Shown: positions 37,554 through 47,774 of the stretch, piece by piece
How positions within the stretch are numbered: position 1 is the stretch's first letter
Layout: every line of letters begins with the position of its first letter
Source: Synergistaceae bacterium
GTDB lineage: Bacteria > Synergistota > Synergistia > Synergistales > Synergistaceae
Reading direction: 5' to 3'
NCBI GenBank assembly: GCA_031258255.1
Contig: JAIRNC010000011.1
Coordinates: forward strand, 1 to 64,000
Length of the DNA stretch: 64,000 nucleotides
Translations under genes and position numbers: made by a program
The notes under the pieces: generated by a model
What the model saw: only the letters and a program-made list of their open reading frames with translations
Told to the model about the DNA's origin: nothing
Databases searched by the model: none

Positions 37554-39263
37554 TCAGCCGACGAACAGGCTGAGACGTCCGGCCTCCGGGCTCACGTACC
37601 CCTGGTCTGTCAGCTTCAGCTCCGGTATCACGGAGAGGGAGAGGAAGCTCATTGCCATAAATGGCTGAGGCATGGCCGTCCCCAGCGCCTCCGCCGCCTT
37701 CGAGAGCCGGCCGTAGGCGGCACAGAGCGACGGCGCGTCTAATTCGCTCATCAGGCCGCCTATCGGCAGCGGCAGGGACGCAATCACGCTGTCCCCCCGC
37801 GCGACGACGAGGCCGCCGTCGTTGCTGGCCAGGCAACGCAACGCGGTCAGCATCGAGCTGTCGTCTGCCCCGATTACGACGTAGTTGTGTGCGTCATGGG
37901 CCACGGAAGAGGCGAGCGCGCCCCTCGTCAGCCCGAACCCCTTGACAAAGCCGACAGAGGCCCTCCCGGAACCCCTGTTCTTCTCGACGACCGCCATCTT
38001 GATCACGTCCCGCTCCGTGTCGGATTCGAGATAGCCGTCCAGGACCTTCGGGGGCATTACGAGCTCCCTCGTGATGACCAGCCCCGGGAGCGCCTCTATG
38101 ACCCTTATGTCGCAATCCCGCGCGGGAACCTTGAATATCCCTTCGCTCGGCGTGATTTCGAGCGGCGGCGCCTGGGGCAGCGAGTGATGCGCAGGGGCCG
38201 TGGCGAAGAGCGCGCGCCCGGACCGTGCGACGAGCCGCCCTCGCTTCCACACGCAAAGGGCGCGGCACTCCCCGACCGAATCCACCATTACGATGTCCGC
38301 GATCCTCCCAGGGGCCACGGCCCCCCTGTCCCACATCCTGAAATAATCGGCTGGGTTGATGGTGACTAAAGCCAGCGCGATGATCGGCCTTATCCCGTTA
38401 GCCACCAAGAGGCGCACCTTGTGGTCCATGTGACCGTCCGCCATGATGGCGCTCGCCGTCAGGTCGTCGCTCACCGCCATGCACCGCGCGTAACGCGCCT
38501 CGTCCTCCAGGATTATCTTAGCCGTCTCGGCGATGTTGTGCTCCGAGGCCCCCTCCCTAAGCATCACCCACACGCCGCGCCGCAGCTTCTCCAGCGCCTC
38601 CTCCGCGAAGCTGCTCTCATGGTCGCCGTCACAACGCGACAGCAGATAAGCACATAGCTCCTTGCCAGTGACCCCGGGCAGGTGCGCCGTCTTGACCCTG
38701 TCTCTAGAGGCGAGTATCTTGCTCCAAATCAGCCAGTCGCCGGACAGTACCCCAGGATAGTTCATCATCTCCCCGAGGTGCGAGCACCAATGCCTGGAGT
38801 AGCACTCCGCCACGCCCAGCGCGCCTATATCCTTGTAGGGCGTCTCGTACATGGACGCCGGCACACAGGACGGCGCGCCGAAGAACACGTCGAGCGGCGT
38901 CCTCTGCGAATCCCTCCACATGAACTCTATGCCCTCCAGCCCGCACGTGTTCGCAATTTCATGCGGATCCGGGAATATAGTGGTCGTCCCGAGAGGGAGG
39001 ACGGCTGAGGCGAACGCGGACGGCCGCAGCATGGAACTCTCGATGTGCAGGTGGCCGTCTATCATCCCCGGTATGAGAACCTTGCCGGACGCGTCGACCT
39101 CCTCGGCGCCGCTGTACCCGCGCCCGACCCCGACGATGATGCCGTCCTTCACCGCGATGTCCGCCTCCTCGTACTCCAGCGAGAGGACGTTGGCCACCGT
39201 CCCTCCCTTGATGAGAAGGTCGCATGTCGCATGTCCCATTGCGGCGTCGAGGAGTTCTCTCAT
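37554..39263 (-). CDS. ade: Adenine deaminase
   Basis: DLLIKGGTVANVLSLEYEEADIAVKDGIIVGVG; LIPGMIDGHLHIESSML; TTTIFPDPHEIANTCG; DGHMDHKVR; AHDAHNYVVIGAD. Confidence 0.94.
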   Translation of the reverse strand: MRELLDAAMGHATCDLLIKGGTVANVLSLEYEEADIAVKDGIIVGVGRGYSGAEEVDASGKVLIPGMIDGHLHIESSMLRPSAFASAVLPLGTTTIFPDPHEIANTCGLEGIEFMWRDSQRTPLDVFFGAPSCVPASMYETPYKDIGALGVAECYSRHWCSHLGEMMNYPGVLSGDWLIWSKILASRDRVKTAHLPGVTGKELCAYLLSRCDGDHESSFAEEALEKLRRGVWVMLREGASEHNIAETAKIILEDEARYARCMAVSDDLTASAIMADGHMDHKVRLLVANGIRPIIALALVTINPADYFRMWDRGAVAPGRIADIVMVDSVGECRALCVWKRGRLVARSGRALFATAPAHHSLPQAPPLEITPSEGIFKVPARDCDIRVIEALPGLVITRELVMPPKVLDGYLESDTERDVIKMAVVEKNRGSGRASVGFVKGFGLTRGALASSVAHDAHNYVVIGADDSSMLTALRCLASNDGGLVVARGDSVIASLPLPIGGLMSELDAPSLCAAYGRLSKAAEALGTAMPQPFMAMSFLSLSVIPELKLTDQGYVSPEAGRLSLFVG

Positions 39264-39306
39264 GACCCGCTGCCGTCCGGTCGAGAGCGAAGGGCCTGGC
39301 GTTCCA

Positions 39307-39960
39307 TTAGTAACCCAGGTCCTCGCCCACGATAATGACGTGGTTATCCCGCCCGAAAGCCGCCCTCTCCAGGATTAAAACGGCCCGGCACAGCCTGTCC
39401 GGGGACTTGCAGTCCACGCAGTGCCCTATTTTGGCACAGGGTGGCTGAGAACCGACCCGCAGCGCGTTCGCCGGGGTGGAGACGTCGCGCGCCCTGGCCA
39501 GCGCGCTCGAGATATCCGGCATGGCCTTGTTCACGCTCACGACATAGAGCACGCTGCCCCTCCCCCACGCCATGGCAGCGACCCGGTTCCCGGTGCCGTC
39601 GATGTTGACCATCTTGCCGTCATAGGTGATGGCGTTGCTGCTCGTGACGAACCAGTCGGCTGAGTTCTCGGACATCAACCGCTCCGGTCTGCCCTCTGCG
39701 GCGAGGCTAGGATCCCAGTGGTGATACACGACGCATTTTTTGGCCTCCAGCTTCTCAATCAGACCGAGCTGCCTCGCGGTCACGGTGCCAGGAACCCCTA
39801 CCGAGGCGCCTGCCGGGATCATGTCGAGGGCCAGCTTTGCCGCGTCCGCCGCGAACGGCGCGTAAACAGCCGACTTGTAGCCATTGGACAGAAACGCCGC
39901 GCATAGCTTCTTGCCCAGCGCCTCCCTTACCTCACGCGTAAACGAACTGAAATCTCCCAC
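39307..39960 (-). CDS. LUD-domain (lactate utilization-like) protein
   Basis: FLSNGYKSAVYAPFAADAAKLALDMIPAGASVGVPGTVTARQLGLIEKL; NSADWFVTSSNAITYDGKMVNIDGTGNRVAAMAWG. Confidence 0.85.
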   Translation of the reverse strand: MGDFSSFTREVREALGKKLCAAFLSNGYKSAVYAPFAADAAKLALDMIPAGASVGVPGTVTARQLGLIEKLEAKKCVVYHHWDPSLAAEGRPERLMSENSADWFVTSSNAITYDGKMVNIDGTGNRVAAMAWGRGSVLYVVSVNKAMPDISSALARARDVSTPANALRVGSQPPCAKIGHCVDCKSPDRLCRAVLILERAAFGRDNHVIIVGEDLGY

Positions 39961-40025
39961 CGCGAATCCCTCCCGTTGCAGCGATTAGGTTATATAAGGA
40001 ACAAATGCCTGCCTTAACCCCCTTT

Positions 40026-41201
40026 TTAGCTTCGTGCCTCTATGAACTCCCTGATTCGGGCAACCCCGTCCTTAAGGCTGGACTCAGGACACGCGTAGGA
40101 CATGCGGACATACCCTGGGGCAGAAAAAGCCGCGCCCGGCACGAGCGCCACGTACTTCTCCTCCAGCAGCTTCCGGCAGAACTCCATGTCGTCCGGCACG
40201 CGAGTGCCCCTGACGTCGATAAAAATATAAAACGCTCCGTCGGGGGAGACGAACCTGAGGGGCTTTATCTCCGAAAGAAGCCCGCAGATAAGATCCCTGC
40301 GGCTTTCGAATGCCGCGCGGTTCCTTTCCACCTCGTCCTCCACATCGTTTATCGCCGCCGCCGCCGCCCATTGCGCTATGGACGAGGCGTTCGATGTAAG
40401 GTGGCTCTGGAGGCCGTCGATCCTCTTTATCACCTCGCCGGGCCCGAGCGCATAGCCTATCCTCCATCCGGTCATGCAGTACGTCTTGCTGACGCCGTTC
40501 GCTATGATCACGCGGCTGCGGATTTCAGGGGCCACCTGCAAGATGTTGACGTGCCTCGCGCCACCGTATACCAGGCGCTCGTACACCTCGTCGAAAATGA
40601 CCCACAGATCATATTTTACGGCAACGTCGGCCAACATGCGAAGGGCTTTTTCACTGTAAACGGCTCCTGTAGGATTGCAGGGGGTGTTTATGATCATGCC
40701 CCTCGTTTTGCCGGTCACGCTTTTGCTGATTTCCTCCAAGGTCGGGCAGAATCCGCTTCCCGACGTGTCGACCGGCACGGCTGCCCCGCAGGCCAGGTTG
40801 ATCTGTTCCACGTAGCTCACCCACGCCGGCGTGAACACCAGAACCTCGTCACCAGGGTCTGTCAGCGTCTGGATGGTCTCGTAGAGCATGGTCTTCAACC
40901 CGCTCGTCACCAGAATTTCGCCAGACGAGTATTCGAGGCCGAACCGCCTTTTGTAATAACCGGCGATGGCCTTTTTCAACTCTCCGATGCCGGAGTTCGG
41001 CGTATAGTGAGTCTCCCCGCGATTGACAGCCTCTATCGCGGCCCGGCAGGCAGCCAACGGAGAACCGAAGTCCGGCTCACCGGCGCTGAACGAAAGAATG
41101 GGCTTCCCCTGGGCCTTGAGCTCCTTAGCTTTGTCCGAGATGGAGAGAGTTGCTGAGGGGCTGATCGACATCGCGCGCTGTGAAAGTTTCAATAAATACA
41201 T
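40026..41201 (-). CDS. Class I PLP-dependent aminotransferase (aspartate aminotransferase-like)
   Basis: ILSFSAGEPDFGSP; INTPCNPTGAVYSEKAL; IANGVSKTYCMTGWRIGYALGP. Confidence 0.92.
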   Translation of the reverse strand: MYLLKLSQRAMSISPSATLSISDKAKELKAQGKPILSFSAGEPDFGSPLAACRAAIEAVNRGETHYTPNSGIGELKKAIAGYYKRRFGLEYSSGEILVTSGLKTMLYETIQTLTDPGDEVLVFTPAWVSYVEQINLACGAAVPVDTSGSGFCPTLEEISKSVTGKTRGMIINTPCNPTGAVYSEKALRMLADVAVKYDLWVIFDEVYERLVYGGARHVNILQVAPEIRSRVIIANGVSKTYCMTGWRIGYALGPGEVIKRIDGLQSHLTSNASSIAQWAAAAAINDVEDEVERNRAAFESRRDLICGLLSEIKPLRFVSPDGAFYIFIDVRGTRVPDDMEFCRKLLEEKYVALVPGAAFSAPGYVRMSYACPESSLKDGVARIREFIEARS

Positions 41202-41373
41202 CTCCCCGCATAAAAAGTGATGACCGATTATAAAAAATAAAACGCAGGGTGTCTATAATACACAACATGTAATGAAATCGCACGATCAAAGGCCGTTATC
41301 CGTTGCGGGCTGTCGGATGTGATGTTACAATCGACTTATGGTATGCGACAGCGCAGAAAAAACATGAGGAGGG

Positions 41374-41928
41374 GTGGCTATGGATGTTCGCTTTGTCACT
41401 CGCAACGCCGAAGCTTCCGAAGAGCAAAAGGATTTTATGGAAAAGAAACTGTCCAAGATCGAGAAATTTTTCAACAAAATTTCGGACATTCAGGTAGTGC
41501 TCGATTACAAGCGGGGCATGAACATCGTAGAGATCACGGCAAGCGTAAATGGCCTGGTCATGCGCGGGGAGGACTACTCCCCCGATATGCGCAGGGCCTT
41601 CGACAAGGCTCTAAAGAACATCGAGCGCCAGGTGAAGCGCCACAAGGATTACCTGAAGGATCGCTCACACATAAAGATCCCTGAGATCTCGTTCGAGCTG
41701 CCGGCCGACACCTTCGGGGACAACAGGGATCAGGACGACGTCTCCCCCAGGGACATAGTGAAGAGGAAGCGCTTCCCCGTGACCGTTATGCTCCCTGCTG
41801 AGGCCACCAGGCAGATGGATCTGCTGGGGCATAATTTCTTCGCGTTCCGCAACGGCGAGACGGGAGAGTTCAACGTGGTCTACAAGCGTAACGACGGCGC
41901 CTACGGTCTCCTGGAACCCCAAGAGTGA
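41374..41928 (+). CDS. hpf: Long-form ribosome hibernation promoting factor
   Basis: MDVRFVTRNAEASEEQKDFMEKKLSKIEKFFNKI...FDKALKNIERQVKRHKD; C-term LLGHNFFAFRNGETGEFNVVYKRNDGAYGLLEP. Confidence 0.93.
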   Translation: MAMDVRFVTRNAEASEEQKDFMEKKLSKIEKFFNKISDIQVVLDYKRGMNIVEITASVNGLVMRGEDYSPDMRRAFDKALKNIERQVKRHKDYLKDRSHIKIPEISFELPADTFGDNRDQDDVSPRDIVKRKRFPVTVMLPAEATRQMDLLGHNFFAFRNGETGEFNVVYKRNDGAYGLLEPQE

Positions 41929-42006
41929 CGTACAGGCAGCCGCGCTGTGGGGGGAGGAGGCTGCGGCCCCTTCCCCCGTTTTACTGCCGCGAGATGCGGG
42001 CAAAAA

Positions 42007-43959
42007 ATGGCTGATCCCAAGCAGGGCGCGCTCAACCCTCAGCAGGCGGAGGCGGTCGAATGGCGCGGCGGGCCGCAGCTCGTGCTGGCCGGCGCCGGGA
42101 GCGGCAAGACCAGGGTCCTCGCCGCCAAAATCGCCCACCTGGTGAAGGAAGGATCCGTCAGGCCGGACAGGATACTCGCCCTCACCTTCACGAACAAGGC
42201 GGCCCGCGAGATGCTGGAGCGCGTCCATTCGCTGGTCGGCGCCGATCTGCAGGGGATGCAGGTCTCCACGTTCCACGCCTGGGGCCTGCGCTTCCTGTAC
42301 CGCAACGCTCACCTATTGCGCGGGATGGGCTACCCTGTGCCGTTCGTTATTTTCGACCGAGGGGACTGCCGGAACCTCGTCAAGCGCATCTCAGGCGAAC
42401 TGGGGCTCGACGCGAGGAGCAGTGACTCCGGCTACTTGATGGACGTCATTTCGAGGGCCAGGGCAGGCCGCGACCCGGTCTCTCTCGAGCCTGACATCGC
42501 CGAGCGCTGGCGGGATGCTTACGAAAAGTACCAATCAGCGCTCGTGCGGCAGGCCGCTCTCGATTTCGACGACCTGATAACGATCCCATTGCACATGCTC
42601 GCGACGGACAGGGATACGCTGGAGCGCGAGAGGGCGCTGATCGGCTGGATCCTGGTGGATGAGTACCAGGACGTGAACACCCAGCAATACCACCTGCTGC
42701 GCCTCCTCTCCGGCAAATCCGGCCAGCTGATGGTGGTCGGCGACCCTGACCAGTCGATATACGGCTGGCGCGGGGCCGACATGTCGCTCATCCTGCGCTT
42801 CGAGGAGGATTTCCCCGGCGCTAAGGTCACCGTGCTGGATCAGAACTACAGGTCGACGGGGAACATACTGGGCGCAGCCAACTTCGTGATAAGGAACAAC
42901 GCCCATAGGCGCGAAAAAAACCTGTGGACGGCCTCCGAGCGGGGTCATAAAGTCCACGTGCTCCTCGCGCGGAACGACAAAGAGGAGACAGCTTTCATAA
43001 CGGGCGAGATAGAGCGCCTAGTGGGGGACGGATACCGCTACGGCGAGATGGCGATCCTCTACAGGATGAACGCCCTCTCCCGCGCGTATGAGCAATCCCT
43101 CCTGGAGAACGCCATACCGTACAGGATCGTCCGGGGCGTGTCGTTTTACGAGCGGCGCGAGGTCAAGGACGTCATCTCCTTGCTGCGGCTCGCCGTGAAC
43201 CCCAAAGACGCCGTCTCCCTCGACAGGATAGCTAACGTGCCTCCGAGGGGGCTGGGCAAAAAGAGCGTGTCCCTTCTCGCCGAGTGCCTCGCGACAGCGG
43301 CTGGCGACCCGGAAAGCCTCTGGAAGGAGATGCGCGACAACCCTCCAGGCAAGGGCAAGGCCCGCGCGGGCGCATTAAGCCTCGCGGAAGGGATGCTCGG
43401 GGTACTGCGTGCCGGCACGATTGAAGGCGCGATAAATTTTATCCTGTATAATTGCGGTTATGAGGAGTACCTCCGCAGCGAGTTCCCGGAGGAATGGGAG
43501 GAGCGGTCGGAAAACATCCGCGAGATCCTGTCAGTGATGCCGGAGGGCGATATCGCGGGCGCGCTGGCCGAGGCGGCGCTCTTCACGGATCAGGAGATAT
43601 CCCAGGGCGACGGGGATCGCGTGAACCTCCTCACCATGCACGCCGCGAAGGGGCTGGAGTACCCGGTTGTCTTCCTCGTGGGTTTCGAGGAGGGCGTCTT
43701 CCCCGGGATCAGATCCATCGATATGCCCGGTGGGATCGAGGAGGAGCGCAGGCTCTGCTACGTCGGCATGACGAGGGCGCGCGAACGGCTTTACATCTCC
43801 GGCGTCATGAGCAGGCTCCTGTTCGGGAACTTCCAGCGCCTGCCGTTTTCACGGTTCATCTTCGAGCTGCCACAGGACAACGTGACAGTGGACGACAGGA
43901 GGAAGGCGGTCGGTAGCGATGCTTACAGTGGCGGTAACGGGAGACGTTGGAGCTGGTAA
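42007..43959 (+). CDS. pcrA: UvrD/PcrA-type ATP-dependent DNA helicase
   Basis: LNPQQAEAVEWRGGPQLVLAGAGSGKTRVLAAKIAHLV; ILVDEYQDVNTQQYHLLRLL; VVGDPDQSIYGWRGAD; LLTMHAAKGLEYPVVFLVG. Confidence 0.93.
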   Translation: MADPKQGALNPQQAEAVEWRGGPQLVLAGAGSGKTRVLAAKIAHLVKEGSVRPDRILALTFTNKAAREMLERVHSLVGADLQGMQVSTFHAWGLRFLYRNAHLLRGMGYPVPFVIFDRGDCRNLVKRISGELGLDARSSDSGYLMDVISRARAGRDPVSLEPDIAERWRDAYEKYQSALVRQAALDFDDLITIPLHMLATDRDTLERERALIGWILVDEYQDVNTQQYHLLRLLSGKSGQLMVVGDPDQSIYGWRGADMSLILRFEEDFPGAKVTVLDQNYRSTGNILGAANFVIRNNAHRREKNLWTASERGHKVHVLLARNDKEETAFITGEIERLVGDGYRYGEMAILYRMNALSRAYEQSLLENAIPYRIVRGVSFYERREVKDVISLLRLAVNPKDAVSLDRIANVPPRGLGKKSVSLLAECLATAAGDPESLWKEMRDNPPGKGKARAGALSLAEGMLGVLRAGTIEGAINFILYNCGYEEYLRSEFPEEWEERSENIREILSVMPEGDIAGALAEAALFTDQEISQGDGDRVNLLTMHAAKGLEYPVVFLVGFEEGVFPGIRSIDMPGGIEEERRLCYVGMTRARERLYISGVMSRLLFGNFQRLPFSRFIFELPQDNVTVDDRRKAVGSDAYSGGNGRRWSW

Positions 43960-44806
43960 GAGCCACCTCGTAAACATCTGGGCCTCTCTCGGCGCGGGCG
44001 TCATCGACGCCGACAGCGCGGCTAAATCCCAGTGGTCGAAGCGGGAGGTGCTGGACAGGGCCCTAGGGCGATGGGGCAGTGGCATACTCCGTGACGGCGC
44101 GCCTGACTTCCGGGAGATAGCGAAGCGGGCTTTCAGCGACGAGGAGGAGTACCGCTTCATGACCTCCCTGATACACCCCGGCACTGCCGCCGATATCCGC
44201 CGCGCCGCGGCGTCGTTGCGCGGATTCGTCGTTTTAGAGATACCGCTGCTGTTCGAGTCCGGCACCTTTGACTGGGTAGATTACATCGTCTACGTCAGCG
44301 CGCCATACAGGCAGAGGGTTCAGAGGAACGCCGCCAGGGAATGGAGCGCGGAGGAGATCGCCCGGCGCGAGCGTTTTATGGCCGAACGCGACGAAAAGAT
44401 GGCCAAATCAAACGCCGTCCTCGTAAACGACGGCGACATCGAGGGATGGGAGGCCGTATCGCGCGAATGCGGCATAAGGCTCTCGGCGATGGCGACGGTC
44501 CACGAGTTTTCCGTCTGCTGCGCCACGCGCGAGGACGCGCTGCGCCTCGCCTCCCTCTTGGTTGAAAAGCGTCTTGCGGCCTGCGTCAACATCTGGGCGG
44601 CCTGGAGCTGTTACCTCTGGAAGGGCGGGATACACGACGAACCAGAGTGGCACATGTCCTGCAAGACGACGGCGCGCTCCCTGCGGCCCGCTATGGAGTG
44701 CGTCAGGGCAAACCATCCCTACGAGCTCCCGGCGATAACAGCTGTGGAACTCTCGCGCTCCGACCCCGCCACGCTTGAGTGGATCGTGGATTGCTGCGGC
44801 AGCTGA
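43919..44806 (+). CDS. Fusion: dephospho-CoA kinase (N) + CutA-like domain (C)
   Basis: N-term MLTVAVTGDVGAGKSHLVNIWASLGAGVIDADSAAK...VVLEIPLLFESG (CoaE). C-term FSVCCATREDALRLASLLVEKRLAACVNIWAAWSCYLWKGGIHDEPEWHMSCKTTARSLRPAMECVRANHPYELPAITAVEL (CutA). Same frame; possible internal ATG at 44489. Confidence 0.92.
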   Translation: MLTVAVTGDVGAGKSHLVNIWASLGAGVIDADSAAKSQWSKREVLDRALGRWGSGILRDGAPDFREIAKRAFSDEEEYRFMTSLIHPGTAADIRRAAASLRGFVVLEIPLLFESGTFDWVDYIVYVSAPYRQRVQRNAAREWSAEEIARRERFMAERDEKMAKSNAVLVNDGDIEGWEAVSRECGIRLSAMATVHEFSVCCATREDALRLASLLVEKRLAACVNIWAAWSCYLWKGGIHDEPEWHMSCKTTARSLRPAMECVRANHPYELPAITAVELSRSDPATLEWIVDCCGS

Positions 44807-44873
44807 GGCAGGGCTGTCAGGCTTCTAGCCCTAGGACTCGGCTGTATGTTTGAGAGAAAGGTGTGAATGTAAA

Positions 44874-45509
44874 ATGGGACTGTTGTCGGATTTCGGCACA
44901 CCCGGCTCGTTGATCCGCTTACTCCTCAGCCTTCCGGCAATACTCTGGGCAATATCGTTCCATGAGTTCTGCCACGGGTGGGTAGCCTATAAGCTCGGGG
45001 ACAGGACGGCAGCTTACGAGGGCCGTCTCTCGCTCAACCCGCTGGCCCACTTCGACCCGATCGGCGCCCTTATGCTGCTCTTCGTGGGGTTCGGCTGGGC
45101 GAAGCCTGTCCCGATAAACTCCAGGCACTTTAAAAACCCGCGCAGGGACATCGCGCTCGTCAGCATAGCCGGAGCGGGCGGGAATTTTCTGACGGCCGCA
45201 GCCTGCGGCATAGTGGCCAGGATCGCGCCCTTTGCCATGGGCGGGACCTTCGGCCTCTTTATGATAATCCTGCTGTACGTCAACGTGGGCCTTGGCGTCT
45301 TCAACCTGATACCGATCCCGCCCCTGGACGGCTCAAAGATACTGGCCATCATGCTGCCGCCCTCCATGATGAGGGGATACTTCTTCCTTGAACAGTATGG
45401 GATGATCATCATATTGGTCTTGGTATTCACCAAAGTGCTGCCGATGATAATGAACCCGATCGTCTACAATGTGGCGAGGTTCCTTGCAAGGCCGTTGGTC
45501 TATTATTAG
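44874..45509 (+). CDS. Site-2 protease family (M50) membrane metalloprotease
   Basis: LLSLPAILWAISFHEFCHGWVAYKLGD (HExxH-type HEFCH); GVFNLIPIPPLDGSKIL. Confidence 0.9.
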   Translation: MGLLSDFGTPGSLIRLLLSLPAILWAISFHEFCHGWVAYKLGDRTAAYEGRLSLNPLAHFDPIGALMLLFVGFGWAKPVPINSRHFKNPRRDIALVSIAGAGGNFLTAAACGIVARIAPFAMGGTFGLFMIILLYVNVGLGVFNLIPIPPLDGSKILAIMLPPSMMRGYFFLEQYGMIIILVLVFTKVLPMIMNPIVYNVARFLARPLVYY

Positions 45510-45533
45510 TTTATCAAGGGGGAAACCGGCTCA

Positions 45534-46352
45534 ATGAAAATACTTCTTACAAACGACGATGGCGTGACGTCCCAAGGCATTCAGATGATATCAAAGCTCC
45601 TGGCGGACAGGGGATGGCTTGAGGCCGTAATCGCCCCCGACCGCGAACGCAGCGGCTCGGGGCATTCACTCACTGTCGAACGCCCTATCAGGGTACACCC
45701 CCTCGGCCCTGGGATATTCCCCGGCGGCGTATCCGCTTACTCCTGCGACGGCACTCCGACAGACTGCGTGAGCGTCGGCCTTGACACGCTCGTGCCGAAG
45801 GCGGACTTCGTAGTCTCCGGGATAAACAAGGGGCCGAACATGGGGGACGACATCACGTACTCCGGCACCGTCTGCGCGGCCCTGGAGGCGGTGATGCTGG
45901 GCAGGCCGGCTGTAGCGGTGTCCCTCTGCACGAGGCCGGGGGACGCGTTCGGACACAACACGACCGCCGCCATAGCCGCTACGGTGGTACTGGAGTACGT
46001 CTTCCAGGCGGGGCTCCCAGAGGGAGTGCTGCTGAACGTGAACGTCCCCAACCTGCCGATGCGGGACATCAAGGGCTTCATGCTCACCGGCAGGGGGAAG
46101 AGGGCCTACAGGGACAAATTCGTCTGCGTAAAGGATCCCAGCGGCAGGGACTGCTACTGGCTGGCGGGGAACGTAGCCGAAGAGCGCGCGGACGGCACTG
46201 ACGTCTCCGCCGTCGCTGACGGCTTCGTCTCCGTAACCCCGATACAGACAGACATGACAAACTACTCGCTACTGTACGACATGCGCCTGGCCGACGTGGA
46301 GGAGAACCTAACGCGGACGCTCAAGGCCGACGCGAAAAACGGGAAACGCTGA
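45534..46352 (+). CDS. surE: 5'/3'-nucleotidase SurE
   Basis: MKILLTNDDGVTSQGIQMISKLL; APDRERSGSGHSLT; CDGTPTDCVSVGL; SGINKGPNMGDDITYSGTVCAALEA. Confidence 0.95.
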   Translation: MKILLTNDDGVTSQGIQMISKLLADRGWLEAVIAPDRERSGSGHSLTVERPIRVHPLGPGIFPGGVSAYSCDGTPTDCVSVGLDTLVPKADFVVSGINKGPNMGDDITYSGTVCAALEAVMLGRPAVAVSLCTRPGDAFGHNTTAAIAATVVLEYVFQAGLPEGVLLNVNVPNLPMRDIKGFMLTGRGKRAYRDKFVCVKDPSGRDCYWLAGNVAEERADGTDVSAVADGFVSVTPIQTDMTNYSLLYDMRLADVEENLTRTLKADAKNGKR

Positions 46353-46380
46353 ACGGCTTTTTATTCGACCCGTCCCCGCC

Positions 46381-47718
46381 CTACGCCCCTGACGCTAAGA
46401 TCACGGCTATCGCCATAGGCGCCAAGACCTTTACGGCCATCACCCATAAGGGCTGCATCCTGAACTGGATGAGACCGCTGTTCGTGATCTCCTTTTGCAG
46501 GCTCTCCGTCCACGCCCAGCCGGCGAAGATGCATATCCCTATCGCGTTTATGGGCATCATTATGTTATTGGAGATATAGTCCATGAAGTCGAAGAAGGAC
46601 ATCCCGAAGACGTTCAGGCGCCCTGACAGCGAACAGGCGGACGGGATACCCAGGATCGTTATCGCCGTGCCGGCCGCGAGGGCTGCCTTCACGCGGCCCA
46701 TCTTGAACTCGTCGATAAAAAACGTGACGGCCACCTCCAAGAGCGACATCATCGAGGTCATCGCCGCCAGAAAAAGCAGCAGGAAGAAGAGGAACGAGAA
46801 GAACGCGCCCGCCGGCATCTGGGCAAATACGCCAGGGAGGGTGACGAACGTGAGGCCGACGCCCTGGGAGGGCTCCATCCCCATCGCGAAGAGCGCCGGG
46901 AAGATCGCGAGGCCGGCCAGAAACGCCGCCATCGTGTCCAGCACGAAAACGAACGCGGCGCACTTCGGCAGCTTCTCGCCCTTCGATATGTAACTGCCGT
47001 AGGTGATCATTATGCCCATCCCGAGCGAGAGCGAGAAAAACCCCTGCCCGAGCGCGTCGATGACGACCTTGCCGGAGAGCTTTGAGAAGTCGGGCTTGAG
47101 ATAGAACGCAAGCCCCGCCTCGGCCCCGGGCAGCGTCAGGGAGCGGGCGATAAGGATCAAGAGGACGATGAAGAGCCCCGGCATAAGGTACTTGCAGGAT
47201 TTCTCTATGCCCTTCCCGACGCCGCCCGCCACTATTGCCACGGTGAGCGCCATCGCGGTGACCTGATAGGCTACGACGGACTTGCTGTCGGCCAGGAAAG
47301 CGCCCAGGTAATCCGCCCCGCCGCCGCTGGCCGCCCTGCCCATGAGGCCGGTGAGGGAGCCTGCCATGTACTTGACCGTCCAGCCCGCAATGACGCCGTA
47401 GTAGGACAGGATCACGAAACCGCCTATCAGAAGGCCCAGCCAGCCGAAAACGCGCCAGAACTTGTTCTGGGCCAGCGCCTTGAACGCGCCCACCGAACCC
47501 TTCTGAGAGGCGCGCCCAATGCAAAACTCAGCCAGCATGACGGTCAGCCCGACCGTCACAGCCAGTATGACGTATACGACAACGAACGCCGCGCCTCCGT
47601 TCATTCCCACTAAGTAGGGGAAGCGCCAGATGTTTCCAAGACCCACCGCAGAGCCAGCGGCAGCCAGGATAAATCCGACCCGGCTGCCCCACTGCTCTCT
47701 TTTATCGCTTACACTCAT
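46381..47718 (-). CDS. Neurotransmitter:sodium symporter family transporter
   Basis: REQWGSRVGFILAAAGSAVGLGNIWRFPYLVGMNGGAAFVVVYVI. Confidence 0.93.
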   Translation of the reverse strand: MSVSDKREQWGSRVGFILAAAGSAVGLGNIWRFPYLVGMNGGAAFVVVYVILAVTVGLTVMLAEFCIGRASQKGSVGAFKALAQNKFWRVFGWLGLLIGGFVILSYYGVIAGWTVKYMAGSLTGLMGRAASGGGADYLGAFLADSKSVVAYQVTAMALTVAIVAGGVGKGIEKSCKYLMPGLFIVLLILIARSLTLPGAEAGLAFYLKPDFSKLSGKVVIDALGQGFFSLSLGMGIMITYGSYISKGEKLPKCAAFVFVLDTMAAFLAGLAIFPALFAMGMEPSQGVGLTFVTLPGVFAQMPAGAFFSFLFFLLLFLAAMTSMMSLLEVAVTFFIDEFKMGRVKAALAAGTAITILGIPSACSLSGRLNVFGMSFFDFMDYISNNIMMPINAIGICIFAGWAWTESLQKEITNSGLIQFRMQPLWVMAVKVLAPMAIAVILASGA

Positions 47719-47774
47719 GCCTTCACTCTCCGCCTGAAATAATGACGCTCTTTTCTCTGCCGTGACGATGAACC

